Assembly: GCF_008326305.1 (NCBI RefSeq)
Contig: NZ_BIXY01000059.1
Coordinates: 1 to 44,290, forward strand
Direction of reading: 5' to 3'
Origin: Dictyobacter arantiisoli
GTDB taxonomy: Bacteria; Chloroflexota; Ktedonobacteria; Ktedonobacterales; Ktedonobacteraceae
Length of the DNA: 44,290 bases
Position numbers and translations under genes: made by a program. Below, piece after piece: positions 7,530 through 15,440 of the stretch (the stretch's first letter is position 1; each line of letters begins with the position of its first letter). The notes under the pieces are model-generated. The model saw only the letters and a list, made by a program, of their open reading frames with translations, ran no database searches and was not told the origin of the DNA.

Positions 7530-8075
7530 TTAATCCCAATCAGATATCTGTAGGAACGCGACACCCACAACTGCACGTTTGCTCTGCTTTATCGGTATGG
7601 GCTTGATAATATCTTCTGTGATATCGAAATCAAGCACAGATTGAAAGCCAGCCTTATGTATTCCCTTTTCTGATGCATGGTTAAATGGCGCATAGAGAAT
7701 CCAGAAACGATCAAAATGTTCACGCTCTTGTTCAAGAATAGCTTGTAGCAGGTGAGGATAGATGTTGTGACCACGCCAATCCGGTAAGGTTGCGAAATCC
7801 CAGAGATAACAATTGCGTGCCGGTAGCTCGAAGCGAAGATCGATTTCGATGACTTCTCCGACCGTGGTGGCTACCCAGCCATAACCAGCTGGTGTTTCCG
7901 CGACAGAAGCGAGATAAGGTATGCTGCCTTCGGCGATGCGCCGTTCAACCTCTTCAACCTCCAGATGGGCCAGACGCGCTAATAAGGATAAATCAGAGGT
8001 GCGGTGTGCCGAAAATTGTGGCACTGGTGCGATTTCCGGCACTGGATCGCCCCGCCACCAGGTTGCTAAAGCCAT
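7530..8075 (-). CDS. GNAT-family N-acetyltransferase
   Basis: The 181-residue protein has a GNAT layout. There is a variable N-terminal half, a beta strand with a Gly-Trp turn (TPAGYGWVATT), and then a motif-A-like segment, NCYLWDFATLPDWRGHNIYPHLL. Here an R-G-H/N-I-Y loop stands in the place of the acetyl-CoA pyrophosphate-binding R/Q-x-x-G-x-G/A loop. The C-terminal part (NHASEKGIHKAGF) matches the usual N-x-x-S-x-x-x-Y-x-K-x-G-F ending of GNAT domains. The substrate is unknown. AAGAAGGAAAC precedes ATG 8075 as the ribosome site. It stands alone between a long hairpin and an AT-rich gap. Confidence 0.7.
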   Translation of the reverse strand: MALATWWRGDPVPEIAPVPQFSAHRTSDLSLLARLAHLEVEEVERRIAEGSIPYLASVAETPAGYGWVATTVGEVIEIDLRFELPARNCYLWDFATLPDWRGHNIYPHLLQAILEQEREHFDRFWILYAPFNHASEKGIHKAGFQSVLDFDITEDIIKPIPIKQSKRAVVGVAFLQISDWD

Positions 8076-8712
8076 ACGTTTCCTTCTTTTTCATTGTCCC
8101 TCTTTCTCTTTCAACAAAGTCCGAGTGCTGACACAGCCTCTCTACTAGAATTATTACACGACTATTCATATAAATGTCTGTATATATCTCAGACGAAAAA
8201 GGGACACCTTATTATAATCTATGCAGATTGTATTACTGAATAGAGATTTAGTTGTTCCATTCTGTCTCATTATATCATCTATATACATTGCTAAGGCACA
8301 GTCCTTTGCGATGGAACAGTCCTTTGCCCTGAGAAAGCTCAAAAAATTCTCTGAGCTGAACCTGTAGTTGGATTTTAATCCTTCTGTCTACTCTCACCCT
8401 ATCATTTGTTACGGTAACGCCATCTAATCCAAATCTCCTAAAGATTTTCTCACGGTGGCTGCACATTCATATGTATCCTTATGGGCTGAAAGTAGGAGTT
8501 TCTCTAAAGATGTTATGTAAAGATGGTACAAACGTTTTTCTTAAGTGGGTCGACAATAATAATTATTACCAATTGTAAGCATATTGTTATCTATAATCAC
8601 TACTCGCTATATTCATATTGTTCAATATATCAATGTGAATTTTTAGAAGCTGCTATTTCAATGAAGTCGTGAATACCGCTAATGACCATTCTGGCGGTAG
8701 GTAAAGAGGAAG
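8076..8712. other. 637-base gap, AT-rich, with a doubtful small ORF and one stem-loop
   Basis: The gap separates the leftward GNAT gene from the rightward transporter gene, so it should hold both promoters. A 63-codon leftward frame at 8275-8466 has a distant AAGGA before it and no recognisable family; I do not call it a gene. ATTCATATTG (8611-8620) and CAATGTGAAT (8631-8640) form a 10-bp stem with one wobble upstream of the transporter. CAGTCCTTTGC is repeated 19 bases apart near 8299-8330. Nothing else is evident. Confidence 0.4.
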
Positions 8713-9912
8713 ATGAAAGCACTCATGACGAGTCTGCTTATTGGTATCTGGGTTGCGTTACTCTGGGGATTGAATGATGTATTAGCGACCTTTTCAGTGC
8801 GTCGTTTTACACCCCTGGCAACAACGCTTCTCTCGCAGGGAAGTAGCCTGTTTGCCCTGATATGTGTTGTTATGGTTGTGTATGGCTATCCTTTTTTTTA
8901 CAGTAACTTTCTGGTCTGGTCCGCTATCTTGCCAGGTATTGTCATCGGTGCTATTGCGGCTCTGGGGTATTTCGCTTTATACCGTGCGCTTGAGCTGGGT
9001 CCACTGATGCTCACGAGCCCTTTAGCTTCAAGTAGTGCGGCTGTGACACTCATTTTGTCTACCCTTTTTTTGCAAGAGACTCTGACTCCTCTGACGATGG
9101 TTGCTATCGTCTGTATCCTCGCCGGAGAGGTATGTGCAGTGTCGCACTTTCCATCGCTCGCTAAACGGAAGCATCCTCAGAAAGAGCGAAATGTTGATAG
9201 ATTGGGGACATTGACAGGGGAGTTAGAGAAAACTCACAAGCTGGCGATGGTATCCCTTCCGATAGAAGCACACACAACGCAGACAATGATGTCCTATCAG
9301 AAGACTTCTCGTACTGCTCACCCGTGGGCAGAAACGCATCCAGCTCCCAGGCAGTCGACTTTCTCTTTCACTGATCTGTTCAGACGATTAAAGCTGAGCC
9401 TACAGATAGATACGTTGAAGTTGGGCTTGTTCTGGACAATGGTGACGATGGTCGCATTTGGCTGTATGGATTTTGGGCTGGGTACCGTTGCCGTATTTTC
9501 AAACTGGTTAATGCCCATTCTCTGGATGCGCATCTCAAGTGTGATTCTCCTGCTATTTGTCAGGGGGTGGCAGCAAAAGCAAGAGGGAGATCCTCCTGTC
9601 CATACTGAAAAGCCGCATAAAGCGCTCTGGATATTCCCCCGTCTCAGCTATGATTGTTTTCTACCAATTATCATCGGCTGTATTGAAAACCTGGCGATCC
9701 TCCTGTTCAGTCTGGCAGCGAAACAATTGCATTTAATTCAAGCCCTTGGCCTCTCCAGACCAAACCATCAGGGGAATCCGCTGGCACAGAAAGAGTCGCG
9801 CATCATGTCTACATCCTATCAACCATTTCCCTCCACCGACGCTCCCAAACAATCCAAGCAGTCCAAGCAGTCCAACCCAACTAATCCATCAAGTCAGCCC
9901 CGGCGGAAATAG
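8713..9912 (+). CDS. EamA/DMT-superfamily transporter, C-terminus atypical
   Basis: The first half (residues 1 to about 145) is a regular EamA unit of five helices, starting IGIWVALLWGLNDVLA and including YFALYRALELGPLMLTSPLA and FLQETLTPLTM, the usual family landmarks. A hydrophilic insert of about 90 residues follows. The second EamA unit begins near residue 236 (LGLFWTMVTMVAFGCMDFG) but stops after its third helix, ILLFSLAAKQLHLIQA. The expected last two helices are replaced by a polar tail with SKQSKQS repeats and a basic end. No other frame supplies the missing helices. It is probably a drug/metabolite exporter relative whose 3' end was replaced, so activity is uncertain. AGAGGAAG lies immediately before ATG 8713. 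Confidence 0.75.
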   Translation: MKALMTSLLIGIWVALLWGLNDVLATFSVRRFTPLATTLLSQGSSLFALICVVMVVYGYPFFYSNFLVWSAILPGIVIGAIAALGYFALYRALELGPLMLTSPLASSSAAVTLILSTLFLQETLTPLTMVAIVCILAGEVCAVSHFPSLAKRKHPQKERNVDRLGTLTGELEKTHKLAMVSLPIEAHTTQTMMSYQKTSRTAHPWAETHPAPRQSTFSFTDLFRRLKLSLQIDTLKLGLFWTMVTMVAFGCMDFGLGTVAVFSNWLMPILWMRISSVILLLFVRGWQQKQEGDPPVHTEKPHKALWIFPRLSYDCFLPIIIGCIENLAILLFSLAAKQLHLIQALGLSRPNHQGNPLAQKESRIMSTSYQPFPSTDAPKQSKQSKQSNPTNPSSQPRRK

Positions 9913-9930
9913 GGAAAGCTCGAGCTGGGA

Positions 9931-9954
9931 TAGCTATCTAGCTATCTAGCTATC
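9931..9954. repeat. three perfect tandem copies of an 8-mer
   Basis: TAGCTATC occurs three times head to tail, directly followed by GAGCG-rich sequence up to 9981. It lies just after the abnormal 3' end of the transporter gene and may mark a slippage or recombination point. Confidence 0.85.
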
Positions 9955-10005
9955 GACGAGCGTGAGCGCGTGAGAGCGCGAGAAAAATCCACTCAGCATG
10001 CTACG

Positions 10006-10047
10006 ACAGCATGAGGTATTGGCAATGTCGCCAGTACCTCATGCTGT
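10006..10047. terminator. 18-bp stem-loop between convergent genes
   Basis: ACAGCATGAGGTA (10006-10018) pairs perfectly with TACCTCATGCTGT (10035-10047), extended inward by TTGGC and GCCAG with one wobble, around the loop AATGTC. On the minus strand a TTTTT follows about 13 bases beyond the stem. It is likely a bidirectional terminator for the transporter and the DUF305 genes. Confidence 0.55.
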
Positions 10048-10162
10048 TAATCTCTTCTTGATGAGTATGTGTGATAAATCAGAACACGCAGCAAGAGAGA
10101 AAGCAGATAATCATTTAAGCAACAGCTTGTTTTATTGTATTTCCCAGACGCTCGGAATAGCT

Positions 10163-10855
10163 TCAGGCGTTAAACCATGCCTTTTGCCAGCCTTTCATTT
10201 GCTGGATCTCCGCACTCTGAGCCTGAATAATGGCCTGGCTCAATTTGAGTAATTCAGGACGTTGTGTTTTTCCAGGAATCAGGCGCGCCATATTGATCCC
10301 TTGCTGATGGTGTTGGATCATCAAGCTATTAAACTGCTTATCAAAAATTGCATTCTTCGCCATTCTGAGCTTATACATGCTGGCTGTCATGGCTGTCATG
10401 CCTGGAACTTGCGCAGTATTTGCAAGTGGCTTTACATGATACCACTGGTTTAACCAGCCAGTCATATTTTTGATATCCTGAGTTTGGCTTGTGATAATCC
10501 GCTGGGACAATGTGCTAAGCTCAACTCTCTTTGTATGAGCCGGGACCATGCTCGCCATATCAATGGCTACTTGATGATGAACGATCATTTCTTGCATGAA
10601 TTGTACTTCAAAATCTTTGCCAGTTAGACTGCTGAGGCTACTCGTCATAGGATCGGTAGTCATTATGATAGCCGATTTTGTAGGATGGCTTGTGGGACGG
10701 TTCGTTGTTCCGCCGGGTACGCCTGCTATCCTGGCATGATTGGTCGTATTCGTTGTGGTCGTCGGGGTAGTGGTTGTGTCTGTGCCTCCACACCCCGCAA
10801 GCACAAAGATAAGAAGGAGGCTTCCAAGGAGGCTCCAGCACCGATAATTCATCAT
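10163..10855 (-). CDS. DUF305 lipoprotein
   Basis: From ATG 10855 the protein has 230 residues with a lipoprotein signal ending LAGC (Cys22), a long Thr/Pro-rich linker, and a DUF305 domain. That domain has two ferritin-like helical halves, each carrying the family signature: FMQEMIVHHQVAIDMA and FNSLMIQHHQQGINMA. The paired His residues suggest metal binding on the cell surface. Members often occur near copper or metal-handling genes, but none are adjacent here. I preferred ATG 10855, with AGAAAGAAG upstream, over a GTG at 10930, because the signal peptide then starts properly. The gene is flanked downstream by the 10006-10047 hairpin. Confidence 0.85.
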   Translation of the reverse strand: MMNYRCWSLLGSLLLIFVLAGCGGTDTTTTPTTTTNTTNHARIAGVPGGTTNRPTSHPTKSAIIMTTDPMTSSLSSLTGKDFEVQFMQEMIVHHQVAIDMASMVPAHTKRVELSTLSQRIITSQTQDIKNMTGWLNQWYHVKPLANTAQVPGMTAMTASMYKLRMAKNAIFDKQFNSLMIQHHQQGINMARLIPGKTQRPELLKLSQAIIQAQSAEIQQMKGWQKAWFNA

Positions 10856-11264
10856 AATCTGTAACTTCTTTCTATGCATCTGTGTGTGGAAACCAGCGAC
10901 AACATCCTCATATCTCTTCTGTTTTTCCACAAAACAATTTTTACACTTCCCTGTTATTGTACAGAGGAAAATTTATTTGCTGCTACCAATTATGCGCTAA
11001 ACACTGATGGTGCCTGTATAACTGCTAGCAGTATATTCCCTTGCTTATTTCTATTGTACAGACTATGCATGAGAAATTTACTACGAAACTTCCTGATTTG
11101 TTGCCTCCTTATACTCTAGTTATTTTTGCGTCTGGTGATCAGGTCATTTATAAATAGAGCTATTTTACAGTAATATTATGCTATACTCTCACAAAAGGAA
11201 CAGCTTGAAGCAGGGATATGCCTGTAGAAATGCAAGCCATAACAAAGAATAAAAGGAAATATGT
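10856..11264. promoter_or_regulatory. 409-base divergent intergenic region
   Basis: This AT-rich gap lies between the leftward DUF305 gene and the rightward NERD gene and should contain both promoters. TATACT-like -10 sequences are visible near 11110 and 11183, but I cannot pair them with convincing -35 boxes. No coding sequence, tandem repeat or strong hairpin was seen. Confidence 0.3.
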
Positions 11265-12248
11265 ATGTTCACGATGAAACGCCTGGTGAGGGCTTTTGAC
11301 GGTATGTCGACCGTAAAATTAGCTGGGAAAGATCGCGGTGGGGAACAGGGGGAGGATGACGCTGAACTGATCATTCGCGCTGGCGGTCAGGGATGTTATA
11401 TGCGCAATCCAATTCTTCCTCATCCACGTAAGCCAGGTTTTTTTCTGGAGTCCGATTTTCTCGTTTACGCGCATGGTGCGCTCTTTTGTGTAGAAATCAA
11501 GAACTATCGCGGACGCGTCTATTATCCTACTCGAACCCATACCATCTATGTGAAAAAAGGCTGGTTTATTTTTAAAAGAACCGTTGCACAGACGGTTGTT
11601 GATGGTTATGATTATTCAAAAGTAATTCAGGAGAAGAGCGGCTATAATGGTGAAGGAATAACGACCCGTGAACAGCCGAATCCTCTGACGAAGACACAGA
11701 ATATTGTGGATGATCTGCAACGCTTTTTACCACGTGTTGATACGCATTTTCAGGGTGTTCCTATCTATCCCGTGCTCGGCTTCTCTGAGAAGACAGATAT
11801 CAGTGCTATTTATGATTTTAAAGCTGGCATTATTCATATTTCAGAACTCCCCAAATTCTTCGCGGCCCATGGCAATGGCACGCCCAGTAAAGCTCAGGTA
11901 CAACGAATGCAGCAGGCATTGAATCTCTTGCCTACCTGGGACCGCATCTGGACCACTAACAATGAAATGTTTTATGGAACCATTACTGATCGTGATTTTA
12001 CATTTAAAGATATAAATAATCGCACCTATACGCTTCCCTATCAGCAAATCCAATCGATTGAGTTGAAACGTGACGGCGCCTTTTCCGCCTATGATGATCT
12101 CACGGTGTTCTATAGCAATGGAAAAAAGCAAGCATTTCGTTGTACAGGTGGCGAGATTCATCTGGATCGTTTTCAGGGGGAGAAGCAGATACACAGGTTG
12201 CGCAATGTGACCAGGATTGTGGCTGGTATCGCAAATAAACAGTTTTAA
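11265..12248 (+). CDS. NERD-domain protein (nuclease-related)
   Basis: The 327-residue protein carries an N-terminal NERD domain (about residues 20-200). It shows the PD-(D/E)xK-like core: E62-S-D64 in LESDFLVYAHG and E77-I-K79 in FCVEIKNYRG, the residues expected for metal-dependent nuclease activity. The C-terminal third (about 230-320) looks like a small beta domain (FKDINNRTYTLPYQQIQSIEL), possibly binding-type. NERD proteins are linked to DNA processing, but their targets are mostly unknown. AAAAGG upstream supports ATG 11265; another ATG at 11261 is in a different frame. It stands alone and is followed by a hairpin, so it is probably a single-gene unit. Confidence 0.8.
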   Translation: MFTMKRLVRAFDGMSTVKLAGKDRGGEQGEDDAELIIRAGGQGCYMRNPILPHPRKPGFFLESDFLVYAHGALFCVEIKNYRGRVYYPTRTHTIYVKKGWFIFKRTVAQTVVDGYDYSKVIQEKSGYNGEGITTREQPNPLTKTQNIVDDLQRFLPRVDTHFQGVPIYPVLGFSEKTDISAIYDFKAGIIHISELPKFFAAHGNGTPSKAQVQRMQQALNLLPTWDRIWTTNNEMFYGTITDRDFTFKDINNRTYTLPYQQIQSIELKRDGAFSAYDDLTVFYSNGKKQAFRCTGGEIHLDRFQGEKQIHRLRNVTRIVAGIANKQF

Positions 12249-12289
12249 CCCCTGCGCTCCCTTGCATCTTTATGACTTTGAGCGAGCCC

Positions 12290-12331
12290 CGGCAATAGAT
12301 GCCGAGCATTACTATACAGCATCTGTTGCCG
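12290..12331. terminator. 13-bp stem-loop between convergent genes
   Basis: CGGCAATAGATGC (12290-12302) pairs with GCATCTGTTGCCG (12319-12331) with one wobble, around a 16-base loop. It lies between the 3' ends of the NERD and acetyltransferase genes. It has no clean U-tract and is a terminator candidate by position. Confidence 0.45.
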
Positions 12332-12421
12332 TGACTCTTCATTCAATCTATTCCTCTTGCTGATTGCTGGCAGAAATACCAGAGATGTGCCCCTGCTTGT
12401 AGGGTCTCCTCTTTCCACGGC

Positions 12422-13039
12422 TCAGGATTTGTTGCAACTGTCCGCTACATTTTTTACCACGCACCAGATTTGACAGGCTTCACACCAGCCTTGCACATTT
12501 TCGTCTTGCACCTCAATCCGAGAGAGACGTTGGGCACACTTGCAGACATAGCCATGAGGACGCGCTGGATTCCCAAAGACAAGGGTATACGGTGCCACAT
12601 CATGTGTGACGACTGCGCCAGCACCAACCAGGGCGAAGGTACCAATGGTTATTCCACAAACAATTACAGCATGCGCTCCGATAGATGCTCCATATGCGAT
12701 CCGCGTTGGTGAAATATGCCAATCATCAGCATTCTGGAGCCTCCCTGAGGGAGTGATTGCACGTGGAAACTGATCATTGGTAAAACAGACGTGCGGCCCG
12801 ATAAAAACGCCATCCTCTACCGTGACCCCTTCGAAAAGGGAGACATGATTTTGAATCTTGACGCGTGAACCTATTTGTACGCGCGTGTCAATATATACTC
12901 CGTTGCCAATATTGCACTCGGACCCGATAGCCGCGTATGCACGCACATGAGCATTGCGCCATATCCGTGTTTTCTCTCCGATAGATGCTTCGGCTGCTAC
13001 CTCTGCCTCTGGATGAATAGAGCATGATGTATGAATCAT
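12422..13039 (-). CDS. left-handed beta-helix sugar N-acetyltransferase (WbpD/WlbB-like)
   Basis: From ATG 13039 the protein has 205 residues made mostly of hexapeptide repeats (I/V-G-x-x-x-x; for example IGEKTRIW, IGSECNIGNGVYI, IGSRVKIQNHVSLF). It includes the family segment GPHVCFTNDQFPRA and ends with GNPARPHGYVC, typical of UDP-2-acetamido-3-amino-uronate 3-N-acetyltransferases. The predicted reaction is acetyl-CoA-dependent N-acetylation of the 3-amino group of a UDP-uronic sugar. The C-terminal tail has CKC and CEAC cysteine pairs that could bind a metal. AAAAGGAAAAG supports ATG 13039 rather than the longer 13078 frame. It is divergent from, but adjacent to, the aminotransferase and oxidoreductase of the same predicted pathway. 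Confidence 0.85.
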   Translation of the reverse strand: MIHTSCSIHPEAEVAAEASIGEKTRIWRNAHVRAYAAIGSECNIGNGVYIDTRVQIGSRVKIQNHVSLFEGVTVEDGVFIGPHVCFTNDQFPRAITPSGRLQNADDWHISPTRIAYGASIGAHAVIVCGITIGTFALVGAGAVVTHDVAPYTLVFGNPARPHGYVCKCAQRLSRIEVQDENVQGWCEACQIWCVVKNVADSCNKS

Positions 13040-13293
13040 TTTTATCTTTTCCTTTTGAAACGCACAAAAGATTTGCATAGCCTTAAAGAATGCCTGAATT
13101 GCAGCGCTATTCTTTCCTGCTGATTATAGTATAAGCGAAGTAGAAAGCAGAATTCGTATTTTTTTAATTAAATGCATAAAGAGAGTTTTTTGTATGCGGT
13201 ATGATAAAAACATACTTTGGTGATATGGTTACAGACTGGATGTAAAAATCAGGTTGAAATCTGATTTGACATTTAGACAAGAGGAAAACTTTC

Positions 13294-14415
13294 ATGATTC
13301 CTATCGCTCATCCTCTGATTGGTATAGAGGAGAAAAATGCTGTGCTCCAGGTATTGGAGTCTGCGCAACTGGCACAAGGTGAGCAAGTGTTGCGCTTCGA
13401 ACGCGAGTTTGCCAGGGCCTGTCAGGTTGAAGATGCGATCGCAGTTTCCTCCGGCACCGCCGCGCTGTATCTGGCCTTGCTTGCACATGGTATTGGTCCT
13501 GGTGATGAGGTGATCACAACCGCCTTTAGTTTTGCCGCGACAGCCAATGTGATTTTCCTGGTCGGTGCGACTCCAGTATTTGTGGATATAGAGTCCGATA
13601 CGTATAATCTTGATCCTGCCTTAGTTGCCAGAGCGGTGACAAAAAAGACGAAAGCCATCCTCCCGGTACATCTCTACGGAAATCCTTGCTCGATTGGTCA
13701 GTTATTGCAGATTGCTGAGGAACATCATCTGACGCTTATTGAGGATGCGTGTCAGGCGCATGCGGCAACTGTTCATGGCAAGCCAGTCGGCGGTTTTGGC
13801 ACGGGATGCTTCTCCTTTTATGCCACAAAAAATATGACCACAGGTGAAGGTGGCATGGTCACGACCAACAATTCCACTGTGGCTGAGCGGGTGCGTTTGC
13901 TGCGCAATCATGGACAGAAAGCACGCTACAGCCACATTGCATTGGGATACAACCTGCGTATGACCGACATTCAAGGCGCGCTTGGTGTGGTCCAACTTAA
14001 ACGTTTGGAACAGATGACTGAACAGAGGATAGCCAACGCAACCTTCTTGACTGAACAGTTACAGACAGCGCTACAAACGCCCGTCGCGCATCCTGAGCAT
14101 CGGCATGTCTACCATCAATACACAATACAAGTGCCTGATGAGCGAGATGCCTGGATAGGACGTTTGCAAGCGCGGGGCGTTGGCAGTTGTGTCCATTATC
14201 CTGTGCCCATCCATCGGCAACCTTTCTATCAAGCACATCCGGACACGTATCGGTGCATAGGTTCTCATGGAACAGCCTCTGCTAGCTATGCGGATGCGCG
14301 CTTACCAATCACAGAAGCGGCGGCACAACATGTTCTATCCTTGCCTGTACATCCTGCTCTCAGTACAGAAGATCTGGCGACGATTGCCAGGGAGGTGCTT
14401 AACCTATGCCATTAA
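13294..14415 (+). CDS. DegT/DnrJ/EryC1 sugar aminotransferase (WbpE-like)
   Basis: This is a 373-residue PLP enzyme. Family landmarks are SSGTAALYLALLA (cofactor phosphate region), TYNLDP, IEDACQAHAA (Asp facing the pyridine ring) and the Schiff-base lysine in SFYATKNMTTGEGGM, followed by RNHGQ. The C-terminal part ends VLSLPVHPALS as usual. The predicted reaction is transamination of a UDP-3-keto-hexuronic acid to the 3-amino sugar, between the oxidoreductase (next gene, overlapping by 10 bases) and the acetyltransferase (divergent neighbour). Sequence alone cannot separate 3-amino from 4-amino specificity; the assignment rests on this neighbourhood. AGAGGAAA lies before ATG 13294. It is the first gene of the long exopolysaccharide run. 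Confidence 0.88.
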   Translation: MIPIAHPLIGIEEKNAVLQVLESAQLAQGEQVLRFEREFARACQVEDAIAVSSGTAALYLALLAHGIGPGDEVITTAFSFAATANVIFLVGATPVFVDIESDTYNLDPALVARAVTKKTKAILPVHLYGNPCSIGQLLQIAEEHHLTLIEDACQAHAATVHGKPVGGFGTGCFSFYATKNMTTGEGGMVTTNNSTVAERVRLLRNHGQKARYSHIALGYNLRMTDIQGALGVVQLKRLEQMTEQRIANATFLTEQLQTALQTPVAHPEHRHVYHQYTIQVPDERDAWIGRLQARGVGSCVHYPVPIHRQPFYQAHPDTYRCIGSHGTASASYADARLPITEAAAQHVLSLPVHPALSTEDLATIAREVLNLCH

Positions 14416-15440
14416 AAGTTGGAGTCGTGGGTGCTGGCACCATGGGTATGAATCATCTGCGCGTCCTCTCTGATTTCAGTGAAGATCAGGCGCGACTGGT
14501 GGGAGTTGCCGAGGCAGCAGAGCCAGCTTTACACAAAGCCATGAGCCGTTTTCATGTCGCGGGCTATACCGATTATCGTCGGATGGTAGAGGAAACCCAT
14601 CCAGATCTTGTCTCGGTCGTGGTGCCTACCAATTTACATTTTGAGGTTGCCTCCTATTTATTAGATCAGGGTATCAATGTGCTGATCGAAAAGCCCATGA
14701 CAAGCACTCCTGAGGAAGCCGCTTCGCTGATTCGCCTGGCACGTCTGCGGAATGTGAAGATTGCCATTGGACATATTGAACGCTTTAATCCAGCCATTCT
14801 CGAGTTAAAGCGCCATCTTCTGCTGGGTGAACCCGGCAAACTCTTTCAATTGCATGCACGTCGTCTGGGGCCTTTTCCTCCGCGTATTCGCGATGTTGGC
14901 GTGATTCTGGATCTGGCTACCCATGACGTTGATATTATGCGGTATCTCACAAATTCTGAGGTAAAGCAGACTTACGCAGAGACGCAACGGCGGATTCACA
15001 GCACGTGTGAGGATTTATTGCTGGGAATTCTGCGTTTTCACGACGATGTGATCGGGGTACTGGATGTCAATTGGCTGACACCAACCAAGGTGCGTGAACT
15101 CACGGTGACGGGGGAGAAAGGTATGTTCCTGGTGAACTATCTCACTCAGGACATCACTTTTTATGAGAACGATTATACTTCCACCTCCTGGGATGCTTTG
15201 CGTTCTCTTTCGGGTGTGAGTGAGGGAACCATGACGCGCTTTAAAGTACAGAAAGCCGAACCATTGCGCCTGGAATATGAAGATGTGTTGCAGGCCATAC
15301 GTACTGATACCCGGCCCACCGTAACGGGCGAGGATGGTCTGGAAACGTTAAAGGTGGCTTATCGTTTACTTGCATCTGCGACCTCCACTGGTGCGATGGT
15401 CGAACAAAGAGAGGTGCAGTATGCAAATAAACACAACTAG
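14406..15440 (+). CDS. Gfo/Idh/MocA oxidoreductase, probable UDP-GlcNAc(A) 3-dehydrogenase
   Basis: The 344-residue protein starts with a Rossmann fold (VGVVGAGTMGMNHLR) and carries the family EKP motif in VLIEKPMTS. Further landmarks are IGHIERFNPAI and the catalytic-region histidine in DLATHDVDIMRYL. The closest functional model is the WbpB/WlbA type, which oxidises C3 of UDP-N-acetyl-glucosaminuronate, supplying the keto sugar to the aminotransferase encoded just upstream. GGGAGGTG lies about 10 bases before ATG 14406. The start overlaps the preceding gene by 10 bases and the end overlaps the next by 20, so translation is probably coupled. Confidence 0.85.
   Translation: MPLKVGVVGAGTMGMNHLRVLSDFSEDQARLVGVAEAAEPALHKAMSRFHVAGYTDYRRMVEETHPDLVSVVVPTNLHFEVASYLLDQGINVLIEKPMTSTPEEAASLIRLARLRNVKIAIGHIERFNPAILELKRHLLLGEPGKLFQLHARRLGPFPPRIRDVGVILDLATHDVDIMRYLTNSEVKQTYAETQRRIHSTCEDLLLGILRFHDDVIGVLDVNWLTPTKVRELTVTGEKGMFLVNYLTQDITFYENDYTSTSWDALRSLSGVSEGTMTRFKVQKAEPLRLEYEDVLQAIRTDTRPTVTGEDGLETLKVAYRLLASATSTGAMVEQREVQYANKHN

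Noticed and set aside
8275-8466. 63-codon leftward frame in the 8.1-8.7 kb gap
   Set aside because: Poor start signal, no recognised family and no neighbours in an operon. It could be a remnant, but I cannot support a gene.
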